A stretch of 64,000 nt of DNA from Symbiodinium natans (GCA_905221605.1 CAJNDS010002430.1:351520-415519); one strand, 5' to 3'. Shown: positions 19,717-30,585, counted from the stretch's first letter. A program made the numbers and translations. Notes: generated from the sequence alone by a model not told the origin.

Positions 19717-22242
19717 ACGCGACGACTTCCGTCAGGGCACCTGACCGATGGGTTGAAAGGGTAACTTCTTTGTGGTTGATGGAGGTTTAACGGTTTAGTA
19801 CGGTTTAACTTTCTAGTTACAAGCCCGCCGATAAGCCTTACACAAACCTTCAGAAGTATCAGTGGAGACTTTGCCCTGAAGCCTGTAGTAATTTCGGGAC
19901 TTGACGCTGATGGTGGTGAAGCCAAGAGAGTGCTATCAGGGTAAGAGCTGCCTCTCATGGTGCAGGCCGTGCAAGCAGGGTCTGTGGGGCTTAAGTGGTG
20001 CAGGGGGTTTGGGAGTTCTAGGGTGTAGGGGCTTTAGTAACCCTAAACCCTGGATTCTAAAGGTAGGGGGGGGGATTGGGCGGTTCTGCAGTTTATAGGG
20101 TTTTGGGGGTTTTAGAAATCCGGGTTTGGTCATTCGGTCGCCTGTCGCCCTCTGCAGCAAAAGGAGCTTTACAGTCATTCGGGTTACCCAAACCACCCCC
20201 TTAACCAAAACAAGGTCCCCAGACCCCTTAAATTGAGTAGCATAGGAGTCTGAATCCCATTAAGTCGGTGGCATCGCTCACTTGCATCATGCCGGCAGAA
20301 CCAGCTCTTATCCGACAGCCTCCCATTGTTTTCTCAATATGATACGCGTGTACTGTGAGCTTAAGGCCAGGCAGGACAAAAAGCTGCGCTTGGCGTTTAG
20401 GGTTTAGGGCTACGATGAGATGTGGCATGTAAGCAGCTCCAACCCTAAACACTGAGCCCTCAACCCATCCAAAAACCCTAAACCCAATCCCTAGCTTCGC
20501 GCCACCTCAACCTACACAGTTCACAGCCCGCCTGCCCCAAAGCCCTGGACCCGGAGCCCTGATAAGCCGCATGCCTGTTAAGGAACTTAACATTCTTAGG
20601 GCTTAGGCTTCAAGCTTGACCCATAACTATGTTCATCCGGTTTAGGTGTCGATGACAGGAACTGTCAAATTGTGTTGCCATACCATGGGCATGAATATGT
20701 CGGGCTTGTCTTCTTTTTTCCGCTAAAATAGTACCGCCTCCATGCTAACTTCGTGTAAGTTCCTCAGCAGCAGACCCGGTGCCTTGGGGCCCTACTCAGA
20801 ATTATGGACCACTCTCATGCCTAAACCCTAACCCCCCCCAAAACCCCCTAAACCCTAAACAGGGTGGGGGGTGGGGGGATGGTGGAGAGGGTGGGGGTGG
20901 TTTCAGCTTGAGGAGGGAGGAAGTCCAGGGCTCCTCAGGGTCCCCAAGGTACCCCCCAACAGCACTTCGACGCGGGAGCCTCGCAGGAGCCTGGTTTTGG
21001 CGTTGAGGGTTGAGGGTTTCGGGTTTTCGGGTTTAGGGTGTAGGGCCTGTAGGGTGGTGGAGGGATTTTTCGCTGTGGAGCTTGAGGGCATAGGCGTTGT
21101 TGGCTTTGTTGATTATAGTCTGGCTGGCGGCCTTTAAGGTTCGTGCTTCGTGGCTTTGGGGTGGTTTAGGACTCAAGGGCAGGAGGGTTGAGCCCAACTT
21201 TGGGCTCGTTTTACTTTTTTTACAAATGTGTTCTATAGTTTTTGCTTTTAGGAGCTAGGGTTTTACGCTCGACCCTAAAGGGGTGTTCTTAGAGTTGACA
21301 CAGAAAGGGCCACCTGCCGGCCCGTAACATTCCAAACATAGCCAGCCAGGTGGACTCTTCGGGGGGCGTCGGGGGTTTTCTTCCTTTTTGCATCAGCCCT
21401 GAGCCGCGCCAACTCTACTGGATGTTGGGATGTTCCCCATTAGACTAACCAGTCCTTAACAGGGATTATAGTACCGCCGCCCCTATGATAGCCACCATTT
21501 AGGACTGTTCGTATAAGGGGGAAAATCCCAAGCTGTCTGTCTTAGGGTGTCGGTGTAGGGTTTTAGGGTCTTAGGGGTCTGGGGTTTTTGGGTTAGAGAG
21601 ATTGATCTACGGATGGCGGAGAGGATGCATCTCCAGAGTTTGAGAATCGCAATCGTACTGCAAACCGGGCACCCCAAAACCGTGACTAGTCGAACTTGAA
21701 GACCACTAACGCCCTAAACCCTAAACCCCAAAACCCCCCTAGACCCTAAATCCCTAAACCCTAAAGGAATACCTTCCGAGTTTAGCCGATGTCCAAAACA
21801 GGAGTCCAGCGCATGCCTAAAATGGTGCCTATTGCGTTTAGAGCCTACTGCGAAGATTTGTTCTAGGGTTTAGAGTACGAAATCCTGAACATCAACTCAT
21901 TGGTTTCGCAGCCTTCAAGCTCTTGCGGCGACTCCTCACACACCAAAAGCCCATAACCCATCACAGCCCTAAACCCTGCACTCGAAACCGCCTCAGAAGG
22001 ACCCTGCAGCCCCTAAAGTCTCTGAAGCATCATCGCCATGGCCACAAGGTGGCCGAAGAGGTCCATCTCTGAGTACGACTTCTCTGGGTTTCTGAGCTTC
22101 TGGGGGGGGGGGGGGGGGGGCGGCTTACGATGTTTCACCATGTTGGGTTTCGACTGCACTACAAGGAGTGCGCAAAGGTTGCAGCACGCTTGGAGATTCA
22201 AGTAGGACTTGGTGACCATTATGTTAAGATTGGCTCTGCACA

Positions 22243-22338
22243 TGGGGGTTTCCGAAAATGCGGGTACGCTTTTTGGGGGTCCCTTTAAGGGGCTTCTTTT
22301 CTAATTTCTAAGAGGGTTACCCCTATTTTGGGAAATGT
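22243..22338. mobile_element. ~100 bp terminal-inverted-repeat element (introner-like family)
   Basis: The left end GGGGGTTTCCGAAAATGCGG and the right end TTACCCCTATTTTGGGAAAT-like are imperfect inverted repeats of each other. It is about 96 bp long, with T-rich interior and no ORF. It directly follows a stretch that reads like coding sequence (about 22125-22240). Confidence 0.6.
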
Positions 22339-22398
22339 CCACGCGACCTGCAGCGACTGGTTCTGCTCGGGAAGCTGACATGCTTGTCCTCATGCGTG

Positions 22399-22480
22399 GT
22401 TTAGGGTTTAGGGTTTAGGGTTTAGGGTTTAGGGTTTAGGGTTTAGGGTTTAGGGTTTAGGGTTTAGGGTTTAGGGTTAG
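22399..22480 (+). repeat. perfect TTTAGGG telomere-type array
   Basis: About eleven consecutive TTTAGGG units without error. The array ends some 14 bases before the first Met of the broken ankyrin gene. Confidence 0.95.
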
Positions 22481-22494
22481 GAAAAAACCCTGCG

Positions 22495-23598
22495 ATGTAC
22501 TCCTGCGCATCTCTCGGTGGAGTGCCGACACCGCTGGAGCAACAGGCCTTTGCTTTGCGAGACAAGAGGCCCTCGGACGTCTGCGCTCCAGCGTTCCCGA
22601 TGTATGTGCTTCCTATCGAGAAGCTCCTGGCAATGACTGCGCTCAGGGATCATGAGGACCTGCTCAGCTGTGGTGACCTTGTCGAGTTTCACCCTCACTT
22701 GGGCCAGGTTGTATTTGTGTCGCATCAATGGTCTTCTCTGGAACATCCAGATCCTGGCTTCAAGCAGATGTGTGTTTTGCAAGATGCGGTCAGAAGCCTA
22801 TTGTCCAGCAAAAGCCAGGTTTCGGTGCAAACCAACACCGAGCTGATATACGGAAGAGGAAGCCAGAAGAAAGTCTCGGCAACTGTGCTGAGAAGAAGAC
22901 CGCTCTATCTTTGGTACGACTTTTTTTCCTGTCCGCAATCCAGGAATTCCGAGACAGCATTCCTGACTACATCGCTCGCTGCCACTTCTTCTTCATCCTG
23001 TGCCCAATTCTGGGACATGCTGACACCAACGAGGTCCTGCGACACACATGGGCCACATGAGGTTGGTGTTCTGCTGAGGCGATGATGTGGGAGCTTGCGG
23101 GTCATAGCGACTTAATGCTTAGGATTGAGAGTGCAAAGCATCAAACCCTGACAGCACGGCTCACGACCAGGCTCAACCCACCCGGGCTCGGAGCATTCAG
23201 CGTTGAGAGCGATCGTGCTAAGATTGGGGAGGTCCTCCAGGTGCTCATACGAAAAAGATTGGTTTCGTACCTGAAAAATGGAGATTGGCACGGCTACCGA
23301 TATTTGTTAAACCAGCAATCAGTTCGCCTCCGTGGTCTTCCGGTAGAGCCAGTTCGAGGCTTGGTGCCTCCCAGTGACGCCAAGGAGTTGGCGAACAGCC
23401 TGTTGGGGGACTTTTTTCATCAGAATGGATTTAGCCGAGTCGAGGAGAGGGACTCCGCTGGATGGTCGCCACTATGCTATGCTGCTGCAGGTGGCGACCC
23501 AGTACTCGTTCAAGAATTGCTAGGGCGAAAGGCAAATGCCAATGACAGCATCAAGAAGGCCAAGAAAGATGCGCAGATGCCAGCTGGCATGAAGTCTT

Positions 23599-23635
<37 letters not shown>

Positions 23636-23651
23636 ACTTCCCCAGAAGTGA
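22495..23651 (+). pseudogene. broken 'VSHQW'-domain/ankyrin protein gene
   Basis: The first frame (from 22495) encodes a domain containing VVFVSHQWSSLEHPDP and LYLWYDFFSCPQ, a pattern I recall from large dinoflagellate families in which such a domain precedes ankyrin repeats. At about 22940-22950 the reading shifts: the expected continuation (EFRDSIPDYIARCHFFFILCP) is in another frame. In that frame a TGA at 23058-23060 interrupts TWAT*GWCSAEAMMWEL. Coding then continues to one recognisable ankyrin-like unit (DSAGWSPLCYAAAGGDPVLV) and stops at a (TA)n microsatellite at 23601-23633. Two lesions plus truncation favour a pseudogene. An intron across 22915-22960 would remove conserved residues, so I consider it less likely. 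Confidence 0.65.
23601..23633. repeat. (TA)n microsatellite
   Basis: About 16 TA units at the 3' end of the broken ankyrin gene. Confidence 0.95.
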
Positions 23652-25028
23652 CCAGTCAGAGACACGACATTTAAAGGCAAGCTTTATCACTCCAAAGCAC
23701 GAAAACCAAAGCAAGCATTGACAGATGTCCAAGATGAGAGCAAGTCTGGCGAATTAGTGTCCAGCTCGGTAGGCAACAGGCAACCCCCCAAGAGCGAGGA
23801 TCCGAAATCCTTTGCAAGTCTGAGTCGTTAATACCCAGAGACCAAATCTTATGAGGATCCCGATCAAAAGTTCAAAAAATCTCCTTAATTAGCCAAGTTG
23901 AAACCTTTGAGCATCCGGGCTCCCTTCCGGAAGCTGCAAGGCCCTCGATTTTGTAGCTGGAACCGATTGATCGGCTCGGGTTTAGGGTTTAGGGTTAAGG
24001 GTCTACTAGGGTTCAGGGGGTTTAGGGCTTCTGAGGTTCCGTTCACTTCCAAAAAACGGCGGCTACAGCTTTTCCACCCGAATCAGTTTCGAGTCCTGGT
24101 TCCTCTTTGGTTTCGGTTCCTATCCTTTCATGCAGTGAGCACCAGTCAAAGCCTCAGCCAGCGCACCGACCGAACCAGCAAAAGGCTACACTGTATGGAC
24201 ATCTGTGACATCCTCGCGCTGGTAGGGTTTAGGGTTTAGGGTTTAGGGTTTAGGGTTTAGGGTTTAGGGTTTAGGGTTTAGGGTTTAGGGTTAGCCCCTC
24301 CTGGGTTGGTTGTCTGCAGGGCTCTAACCTTTAACGGGTGTGGGGGATCGAGCGGGAGCTGCATGCCGCTCCCCTGGGAGTGTACGGTAAGCCCCGCATC
24401 TCTTCCACCCCAGTCACACGGGAGATGGCAAGAGGCTGCGCCGAGAACTTCATGCTTGAGGGTGTTGAGGGTGTTGAGAGAAGCAGGCAACGCACGAAGA
24501 AGCAACCAAGCCCCACCCGACGTAAGAGAGATCAACAAGATGCCCCTTGTTTGAGGTTTAGAGCCGATGTATACCCGATGAGGGCAGAGTCCCCTCCCCC
24601 CTCCCAGTCTCCCCTTCCCCGCCCCGGGATGCTGGGCCTTCCTGGGGCTTTTTCCAGCAGGTCTTCCACCACAGTCCGGCGGATGTCCTGACAGATTGGA
24701 GCTTGCCAGGCGGACTTAGGGTTCCTGGGGCATGTCGTGGCTACCTTCATTGGGCATGGCCTCGGTGAGAGGTTCTCCGAAGTTTTAGAGGCGGAAGGTC
24801 TAACCAAGCGTGGAGTGCGTCGAATCTGAGACAGTGTTCTCCTAGCTTGAACTCTTGTTCTCAATGCCTCAGCAAATATTCAGACATGTCGAAGTCTCCA
24901 ATGTCCATGCTCGTGGAGGCTGGGAACACCCAATTTTTGAGCCAGAAGGTATCGATGAATCTCCTGATGTCTGCTCAAAGTTTTAGGAGTCACCGCACAA
25001 CTGGCGCGCTGATTCGACGCCTCTTTAA
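23652..25028. other. intergenic, includes TTTAGGG array
   Basis: Nothing gene-like that I can support. Open frames at 24306-24691 (+) and 24278-24864 (-) overlap and oppose. The TTTAGGG array at 24222-24293 is listed separately; a shorter run lies at 23978-24035. Confidence 0.5.
24222..24293 (+). repeat. perfect TTTAGGG telomere-type array
   Basis: About ten consecutive units, same polarity as the array at 22399-22480. Confidence 0.95.
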
Positions 25029-25040
25029 ATGGTGATTCTG

Positions 25041-26209
25041 ATGAGAGGAATCGCACTGCTGCTGTGGGCGCATGGCTGCCTCGGCAACCCTGATTGGACT
25101 CATGGAGCTCCAGAATGTCCTTGTATCAACAGCACCTCGGCGTTCTACGAACAGCTGCGTTCGGAGCTTGTTGCAGCAGGCCTAGATGCGGACTACGGCA
25201 CGCTGGGGTGCGCAGCCTATGACGTGAACAGGACAACGGATGGCTGTGAGTCCAATACCGGCGCACACTGTTTCAACCCCTGGTGCTTCATCGATACGGC
25301 AGCCTGGTTGTTCAGCAGCACGTTTCATCTTTGGAACCCTTGGTGTTGTTGGAGGTAAAATGAACAGTCCTCTCAGAAAATCCCAAGATCTGGTCACCCA
25401 CCCACCGATGGTCAGAGCCGAGGCAGTATGCCCGATGAACCAAGCGCTTTGCGAGGCAGCAGGTGAGGTGCTTGGAAGCGATGCATCGCCGCATTGTCGC
25501 ACGCGGGAGAACGACAGGAGCGGCGTTGATGTGAATCTGTCGCTCTACTACAGCATCTCATCTGACTGGCGTTGGTCCTTGTCCTTATTGTTCTGGGTCG
25601 GGGCGAAGATATGTTCAAGAAACTGGAACAGAAGAAGAGCAAGAAATATGTACTTCGATCATCACCCCCCCCCCCCCCCCCACGCCTGATGTGGGAGCCG
25701 TTTTCGGCTGAAGTTGTCGGCGGGACTCCGGAGGTGGTTACTCCGAGGATTTTACGATCCAGGGATCCCACGGTGGGCTTGGGCGACTCGGCGGGATTCT
25801 TTGCAGGCTTCTCTGAGTGGCTCGGTGGGAGTCTTTTTTTTTCCCTAAGAGTGGCAGCAGGCTTCAGTTCGGGCGTGGGCGTTCCCGGGACACTCGGCGG
25901 CGGGATTCTCTGTGGGCTTCTCTGGGTTGGGGTGGGCACTCCTTGGATACTTGGCGGGACTCTCGGTGGGCTTCTCTGGGGTTGGTGGGGTTCTCCAGGC
26001 CCAGGATATTGGCCGAACACTGGGCGAGGAGGCGAGGAGCCTGGTTGACTTAAAATCCAACAAGCCCACACCGAGGGTAGGGCACAACCATAATTCACAA
26101 TTGATAGCTGTGAATTTGCCTCATTCTTGCTGACTGATGAGAGTTTCTCGCAAAGACTTCGATCGATCGAGAGGGAGAGCGAGAGGGAGAGCGAGAGAGA
26201 GAGAGAGAG

Positions 26210-26264
<55 letters not shown>

Positions 26265-28749
26265 GGGAGAGAGAGGGAGCGAGCGAGGAAGCATCACACC
26301 CACGCCTCCCTCCGCCTCACGCCGACTGGATCTCCAGCGAGAGATAGAGCCAGAGCGAGAGCGAGAGAGCTTGCTGCATGTCCGGAAAGCTTGATCGTTT
26401 CATAGCACAACAGCAAGGCTACGAGACGTGCGGCTCCGTGAATGTCTATGACCAGAGCAGGCTGTTTGCACCAGTCGCGGGGAAGGTCATGAAGGCTGCT
26501 GTGGATGACTGGGGTCCTTGGCTGGTGCCTTGCTTGCATCGCTGCCAATGCATTTGGGATGAAACTTGCAGGACTGCAGGATTCTCCCAAGTAGAGATAC
26601 TTTTTTAGGAGGGTGGTGTTTGGGACTCTTGAGAGCAGAGACCCTTGAGTGGAGAGCAAGAATCAGATCAGCACCGTCTTCATGTGACGCACGTGGCTGC
26701 AGCTTACCGTGGTAGTCCTGCAGGTGGTCAAGACGGATGCCCATGGGCAAGAGAAGTTCGGAGGGCCACTCTGGGACTTCTTCGATGAAGCCCTGAAGTC
26801 CTTTCAGCCACGGCCGGTGGTTCGGGTGATCCCTGGCTGGGCATCCCAGCAATCCAGGCCAGGCTTCGTGCTTGTGGTGAAACATGGTCAAGCATTCGCG
26901 TCATGGACCAAGAGGAAGGGGGAAAGGAAGCTATACCCCCAGTACCTAAGAGAGGGCAAGAGACAGATCGAGGGGACTGCTTCTCTTCAGCATCACGCGC
27001 ATGCGACTTTGTGGTCGTGCTCGTGGTCTGACGGTGCGTCCAATCACGCATGTTAGCACAGCCAAGGCAAGCAATGGCCATGCTTGCATGATCATGAGGC
27101 GTCGCAACCAAGTTCACAGATAGCTCCTTCTTTACTTGCAAAAGCGGCCCTTTTGACCTAATTCACGTTGAACAAGCTTCTTTTGTCAGGAAATGCAGAA
27201 TTGGACCTGCTGTGGGCAGGGCGTTGTTTTCACGAATGTCTGTCACGAGGTTTGTTCATGAAGATGGTATAATGCAAAAGCGGGCACTGCAAGGAGTCTC
27301 GAGTTTCAACACCCTACGGGCCTTAAAATATCGAAATCGTGGCTTTTCGCGAGCTTTTTTGTTTGGGGGGCAGGGGGTGCTTGCAGAGCATGAGGGAGTG
27401 TGTAGCAGACATTTCGCCAGCTGAGCAGGCAAAAGTTTGACAGCTCGTACACTGCTTGCGTCCATGACGTGGCCGTCGGGATCCGTGACATTTGCGTCGC
27501 AGATCTTTGGGTCACTCCTGAGCGGAATCAGCTTGCCAACTTTTTGCCTACGGTAAGACAGGATCACTTCTACCTGGTCGTCCGAAGGAAGTTTGAGGAA
27601 GTGACTTTTTGGACTCGTATATCGAGGCCATTCATGCCGTTCTCGGTGGATGGATGGTTGGGCATTTGTGCCTTCCTTTGCGGTGTCTCGGTGTTGCTTT
27701 GGCTCCTTCAAGTTTTCGAAGATGGTGTTGAAGCTCATCGAGTCAACGGCTGTTCATGGAGCGTGACTGAGTTTGCCCAGATGCAGTTTAACACGTGGCA
27801 TGATTTCCTCTTGGGTCAAAGCAGCCAAGACATCGAGAAGAACCCAATGCGGAAATTTCTCAGTCTTGCTTTTGCCTTCTTTGTGTTGGTGACCCTTGCA
27901 AGCTACACTGCAAGCTTGGCATCAATGCTGGTGGTTGAGAGGCAAGCCGTTGGCACTGTGAACAGTATTGAGGAGGCCGTTCTTCAGAAGGTCCCAATAT
28001 GTGTGAACAGTGTGTTGGTCGAAACACTCGAATTCTTATATCCCACCGCCATCTTTGTGCCGGGGAGAACAGCGAATGAAATTCCCCGCATGCTTCTCTC
28101 AAACCTCTGCGAAGCGATGATTCTGCCACAAGATACCATCGACCGTGCGTACGCAGGTGACGCATGGACTGCATGTGTTGTTCTCAGAACTGCGGGGGTC
28201 AGTAACGGTTAGGGTAGGAGTGTGGGTGTTCCATGTGAGCTATTGACCCAGCCGTCAGGCAACGTGAAGGAGGAGGATTGTGCAGATGTGGCCAGCGGCT
28301 CCATCACCGAAGATGTGGGTCGCTGCCAAACAGACTACACCGGAAGGCCAAGAGATGATTGTGAGTTCATGAAAGTTGGGGACTTGATCTGGAGCATTCC
28401 CGTGTCGTTCCCCGTAAGCGATCGCATGCTACACACGATGTCATGGGCCTTCACCTATGCCCTTTCCAACGGAGTCATGGAAGACATGAAGAGATTGAAT
28501 TCTGACTTGTTTCCCGTGTCGCAGTGTGAAGCAGTTGAAGACAGAAGTGAAGAGGATGGTCTTCATCTTGCCGACCTCAGTGGCACCTTCTTTGTCAGCA
28601 TGTTCATTGTCTTACTTGGTCTAGCTTGTTGTACAGGGCAGGCACTCGGTCGTCGACTCCAGCCGAAGCAGACAGAGGCAACGGAGGCAACGGAGGCGTC
28701 GGGAGCAGACGAGCCGTCTCCAGCGCCTGAAGTGGTTCGGACTGTGTAA
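25041..28749 (+). CDS. ionotropic glutamate receptor-like channel (five exons, predicted; in-frame TAG)
   Basis: Predicted exons 25041-25298, 25423-25552, 26418-26485, 26724-26857 and 27429-28749 are phase-compatible throughout. Exon 1 encodes a signal peptide (MRGIALLLWAHGCLG) and a Cys-rich start (CPCINST...GCAAYD...PWCFID). Exons 2-4 form the outer ligand-binding half (LYYSYETCGSVNVYD across a junction; GPLWDFFDEALKSF). Exon 5 begins with SSYTACVHDVAVGIRDICVADL, then TM1 (~27655-27720), a pore-loop region with TWHDF, TM3 with SYTASLAS at ~27901 (the family's SYTANLAAF signature), the second ligand-binding half and TM4 (~28579-28647). A plasma-membrane ligand-gated cation channel is the natural reading. 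An in-frame TAG at 28210-28212 splits the second ligand-binding lobe, in a GGTTAGGGTAGG context; the frame is otherwise open to 28749. The locus is either a young pseudogene, has an undetected splice, or carries a sequence error. Donors: GC, GC, GT, GC. Another in-frame Met lies at 25029. Confidence 0.78.
25664..25681. repeat. poly-C tract in channel-gene intron 2
   Basis: Homopolymer C run of about 16 inside the 865 bp intron 25553-26417. Confidence 0.9.
25735..26000 (-). repeat. degenerate ~45 bp minisatellite, same family as 1925-2165
   Basis: Read on the minus strand, units of the type GAAGCCCAC.GAGA.TCCCGCC.AGTATCC...GAGTGCCCACCCC recur about four or five times. It lies inside intron 2 of the channel gene. 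Confidence 0.65.
26168..26283 (+). repeat. (GA)n microsatellite
   Basis: GAGAGA tract with occasional GATA and GAGG interruptions in intron 2 of the channel gene; long open frames over it are artefacts. Confidence 0.95.
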
Positions 28750-29240
28750 GCCGAGTTTCCAGCTTGGAAACTTCTCAGCTTGGCGCGTCCGGGTTCAGGG
28801 TTTAGGGTTCATGGGGTTTAGGGATGTTTAAGGTGTGTCAGGATCTCGCTCGGCACTGAGCTCATTTTGAGGGTCGCTCTCGAGATGCGGGGTGGGGTCG
28901 CCTGGAATGGTTCGTTTCGATCGGCCCTCCCCGCAGAGGCTGGCCTTAGGCCTTGCTTCTGCTTCTGGAGGTGGCAAGAGAAGATATACGGGCCTGAATA
29001 ATTTCCAAGATGCCCTACAAGGATGTAACTCTTGACAGAATATGTATCTATATATATATATATGCTACCCCCCCCCCCCGTAGCGCCTAGGTTTTACTAA
29101 AAAAGAGTGTTTTGTTCGTAGGATTTACTAAACAACGTGTTGTTTTGAATCGCATGAACGGAATGGAGGATACTGCCCAACACATAGGCGACAGACGCAG
29201 CAAGCAGTGCAACACAGCGTGCGACGGAATCATGTTACAC
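28750..29240. other. intergenic after the channel gene
   Basis: Short TTTAGGG-like sequence near 28795-28830, (TA)n at 29047-29064 followed by poly-C at 29069-29079. No gene seen. Confidence 0.5.
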
Positions 29241-29488
29241 GTGTTTTTGCTTCTGTGCTAGAAAAGACAGGCCTGTAATTAAACTTGTTCATACACTACA
29301 TAAATTAAAACATAATGCATAATAGGGAACCTGACCTAGTGGCTTCACTTAAGCATTCATTGAATGAGCTAAAACATGTTCCTTCTTCTTTTCGTGAACA
29401 AGCACAGTACTTAATTTAACTAAAGTTTTTCGTTTCTGGAAAATAACATGCGTACAGTCTTTCCAACAGTTCGATTAGTCTTCTGAAG
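29241..29488. repeat. 248 bp unit, first copy of a tandem duplication (intact)
   Basis: The unit consists of a first part (29241-29378, ending CTAAAACATG) and a second part (29379-29488, starting TTCCTTCTTC). Both recur at 29489-29626 and 30477-30585 with few substitutions. AT-rich and non-coding. Confidence 0.9.
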
Positions 29489-30585
29489 GTGTTTTTGCTT
29501 CTGTGCTAGAAAAGACAGGCCTGTAATTAAACTTGTTCATACACTACATAAATTAAAACAGAATGCGCAATAGGGAACCTGACCTAATGGCTTCACTTAA
29601 GCATTCATTGAATGAGCTAAAACATGGTGGCGGCGCCCGTAAGAGGCCGTGTGACTGAACACATTTTTTGTTTACATTTTTCGCGTTGGGTGCTCAAAAC
29701 CCAAGTAAAACACACATTTTCGTGATCACCGCAGCATTTGCAGGGCTCGAAAACACTGAAGGGTTAGGTCATTTTTTCGGAAAAATGCATTTTCGCTCGA
29801 AGCCTGATCGTTTTTTGTTGTTGTTTTTTTCCAGGGGGTCCTTTTTTTTGAAGTTTTGGACGCGTTTTTTGCTCGAATTTGAGCTCTCGCCTAGGCGCGG
29901 GCACGTTTTGCTCATTCCCCATGTTGAACTTTCAAATGGCGATTTTCGGTTCGGGCAGTTTTTTCTGCGTTATGGCTCCGGCAGTTCAGGTTCGAAATAG
30001 TGCTTTCGCCACAGCGCAGGCATGATTTTCTGGAATTGTGCTTTGGTTGTAACCCAACAGACTTGTGCACTGGATCCTGAAAGTGGCCTCAAGTTGATTC
30101 TTCTTCAGGGTTCAAGGTTCAAAGTTTAGGGTTCAGGTTTCAGGATTTGGGTTTGCACTGCTTGGACTATTCTTTTGGGTTTAAGGATCGTTTGTTTGTT
30201 GTGTTTTTTCTAGGGGGTCTTGTTTTGAAGTTTCGGACACATTTTTTGCTTGAAATTGCGCTGTCGCCTAGGCGCGGGCGCGTTTTGCTTATAAACCCCG
30301 AATTAAACAGCAAGGGTTTAGGCCTTTGGGGATTAGGGGTTCAGGCTTTGGAGTTGCAGGTGTGCAGTCCCAAGTCACGTGATTACCCCACCCCCCCCCC
30401 CCCACCCCCCCACCCCGAGCCCCAGAAATTGTGGTTACTCGCACGGCCTCTTAGAGGCGCCGTCTCCTAAAACATGTTCCTTCTTCTTTTCGTGAACAAG
30501 CACAGTACTTAATTTAACTAAAGTTTTTGGTTTCTGGAAATAACATACGTAAAGTCTTTCCAGCAGTTTGATTAGTCTTCTGAAG
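29489..30585. repeat. 248 bp unit, second copy, split by an 840 bp insertion
   Basis: 29489-29626 repeats 29241-29378 (138 bp each) and 30477-30585 repeats 29379-29488. The break point in the unit is exactly at CTAAAACATG, which is duplicated on both sides of the insertion. Confidence 0.9.
29627..30466. mobile_element. non-autonomous Mutator-like DNA transposon (840 bp)
   Basis: Terminal inverted repeats: the left end (GTGGCGGCGCCCGTAAGAGG...) and the reverse complement of the right end (GAGACGGCGCCTCTAAGAGG...) agree at 21 of 25 positions. The flanks are a perfect 10 bp direct repeat CTAAAACATG (29617-29626 and 30467-30476). The neighbouring intact 248 bp unit provides the empty site with one copy of that sequence. 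A 9-11 bp target duplication with inverted ends fits Mutator-like elements. The interior holds two diverged ~120 bp direct repeats (about 29793-29917 and 30176-30296, sharing TCGCCTAGGCGCGGGC), a C-rich tract near 30390, and no transposase-like frame. Confidence 0.8.

Larger units (their letters stand above)
19717..22494. other. intergenic, telomere-like and G-rich repeats, no convincing gene
   Basis: Degenerate TTTAGGG or CCCTAAA runs lie at 19985-20050, 20395-20490, 20820-20865, 21010-21060, 21540-21600 and 21710-21770. A pure G tract lies at 22103-22120. A stretch at about 22125-22240 could be an exon: the frame reading FHHVGFRLHYKECAKVAARL... ends exactly where an inverted-repeat element begins. 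Confidence 0.45.

Noticed and set aside
19461-19958. 165-codon minus-strand frame
   Set aside because: Antisense of the MKAMK repeat exon and its flank.
25412-26098. 228-codon Pro-rich minus-strand frame
   Set aside because: Covers an exon in antisense plus a minisatellite; no independent support.
26121-26394. Ser-Leu or Arg-Glu repeat frames
   Set aside because: Translation of the (GA)n tract in the channel-gene intron.
28198-28217. 20-base micro-intron to remove the TAG in the channel gene
   Set aside because: Too short for splicing, and its length would shift the frame.
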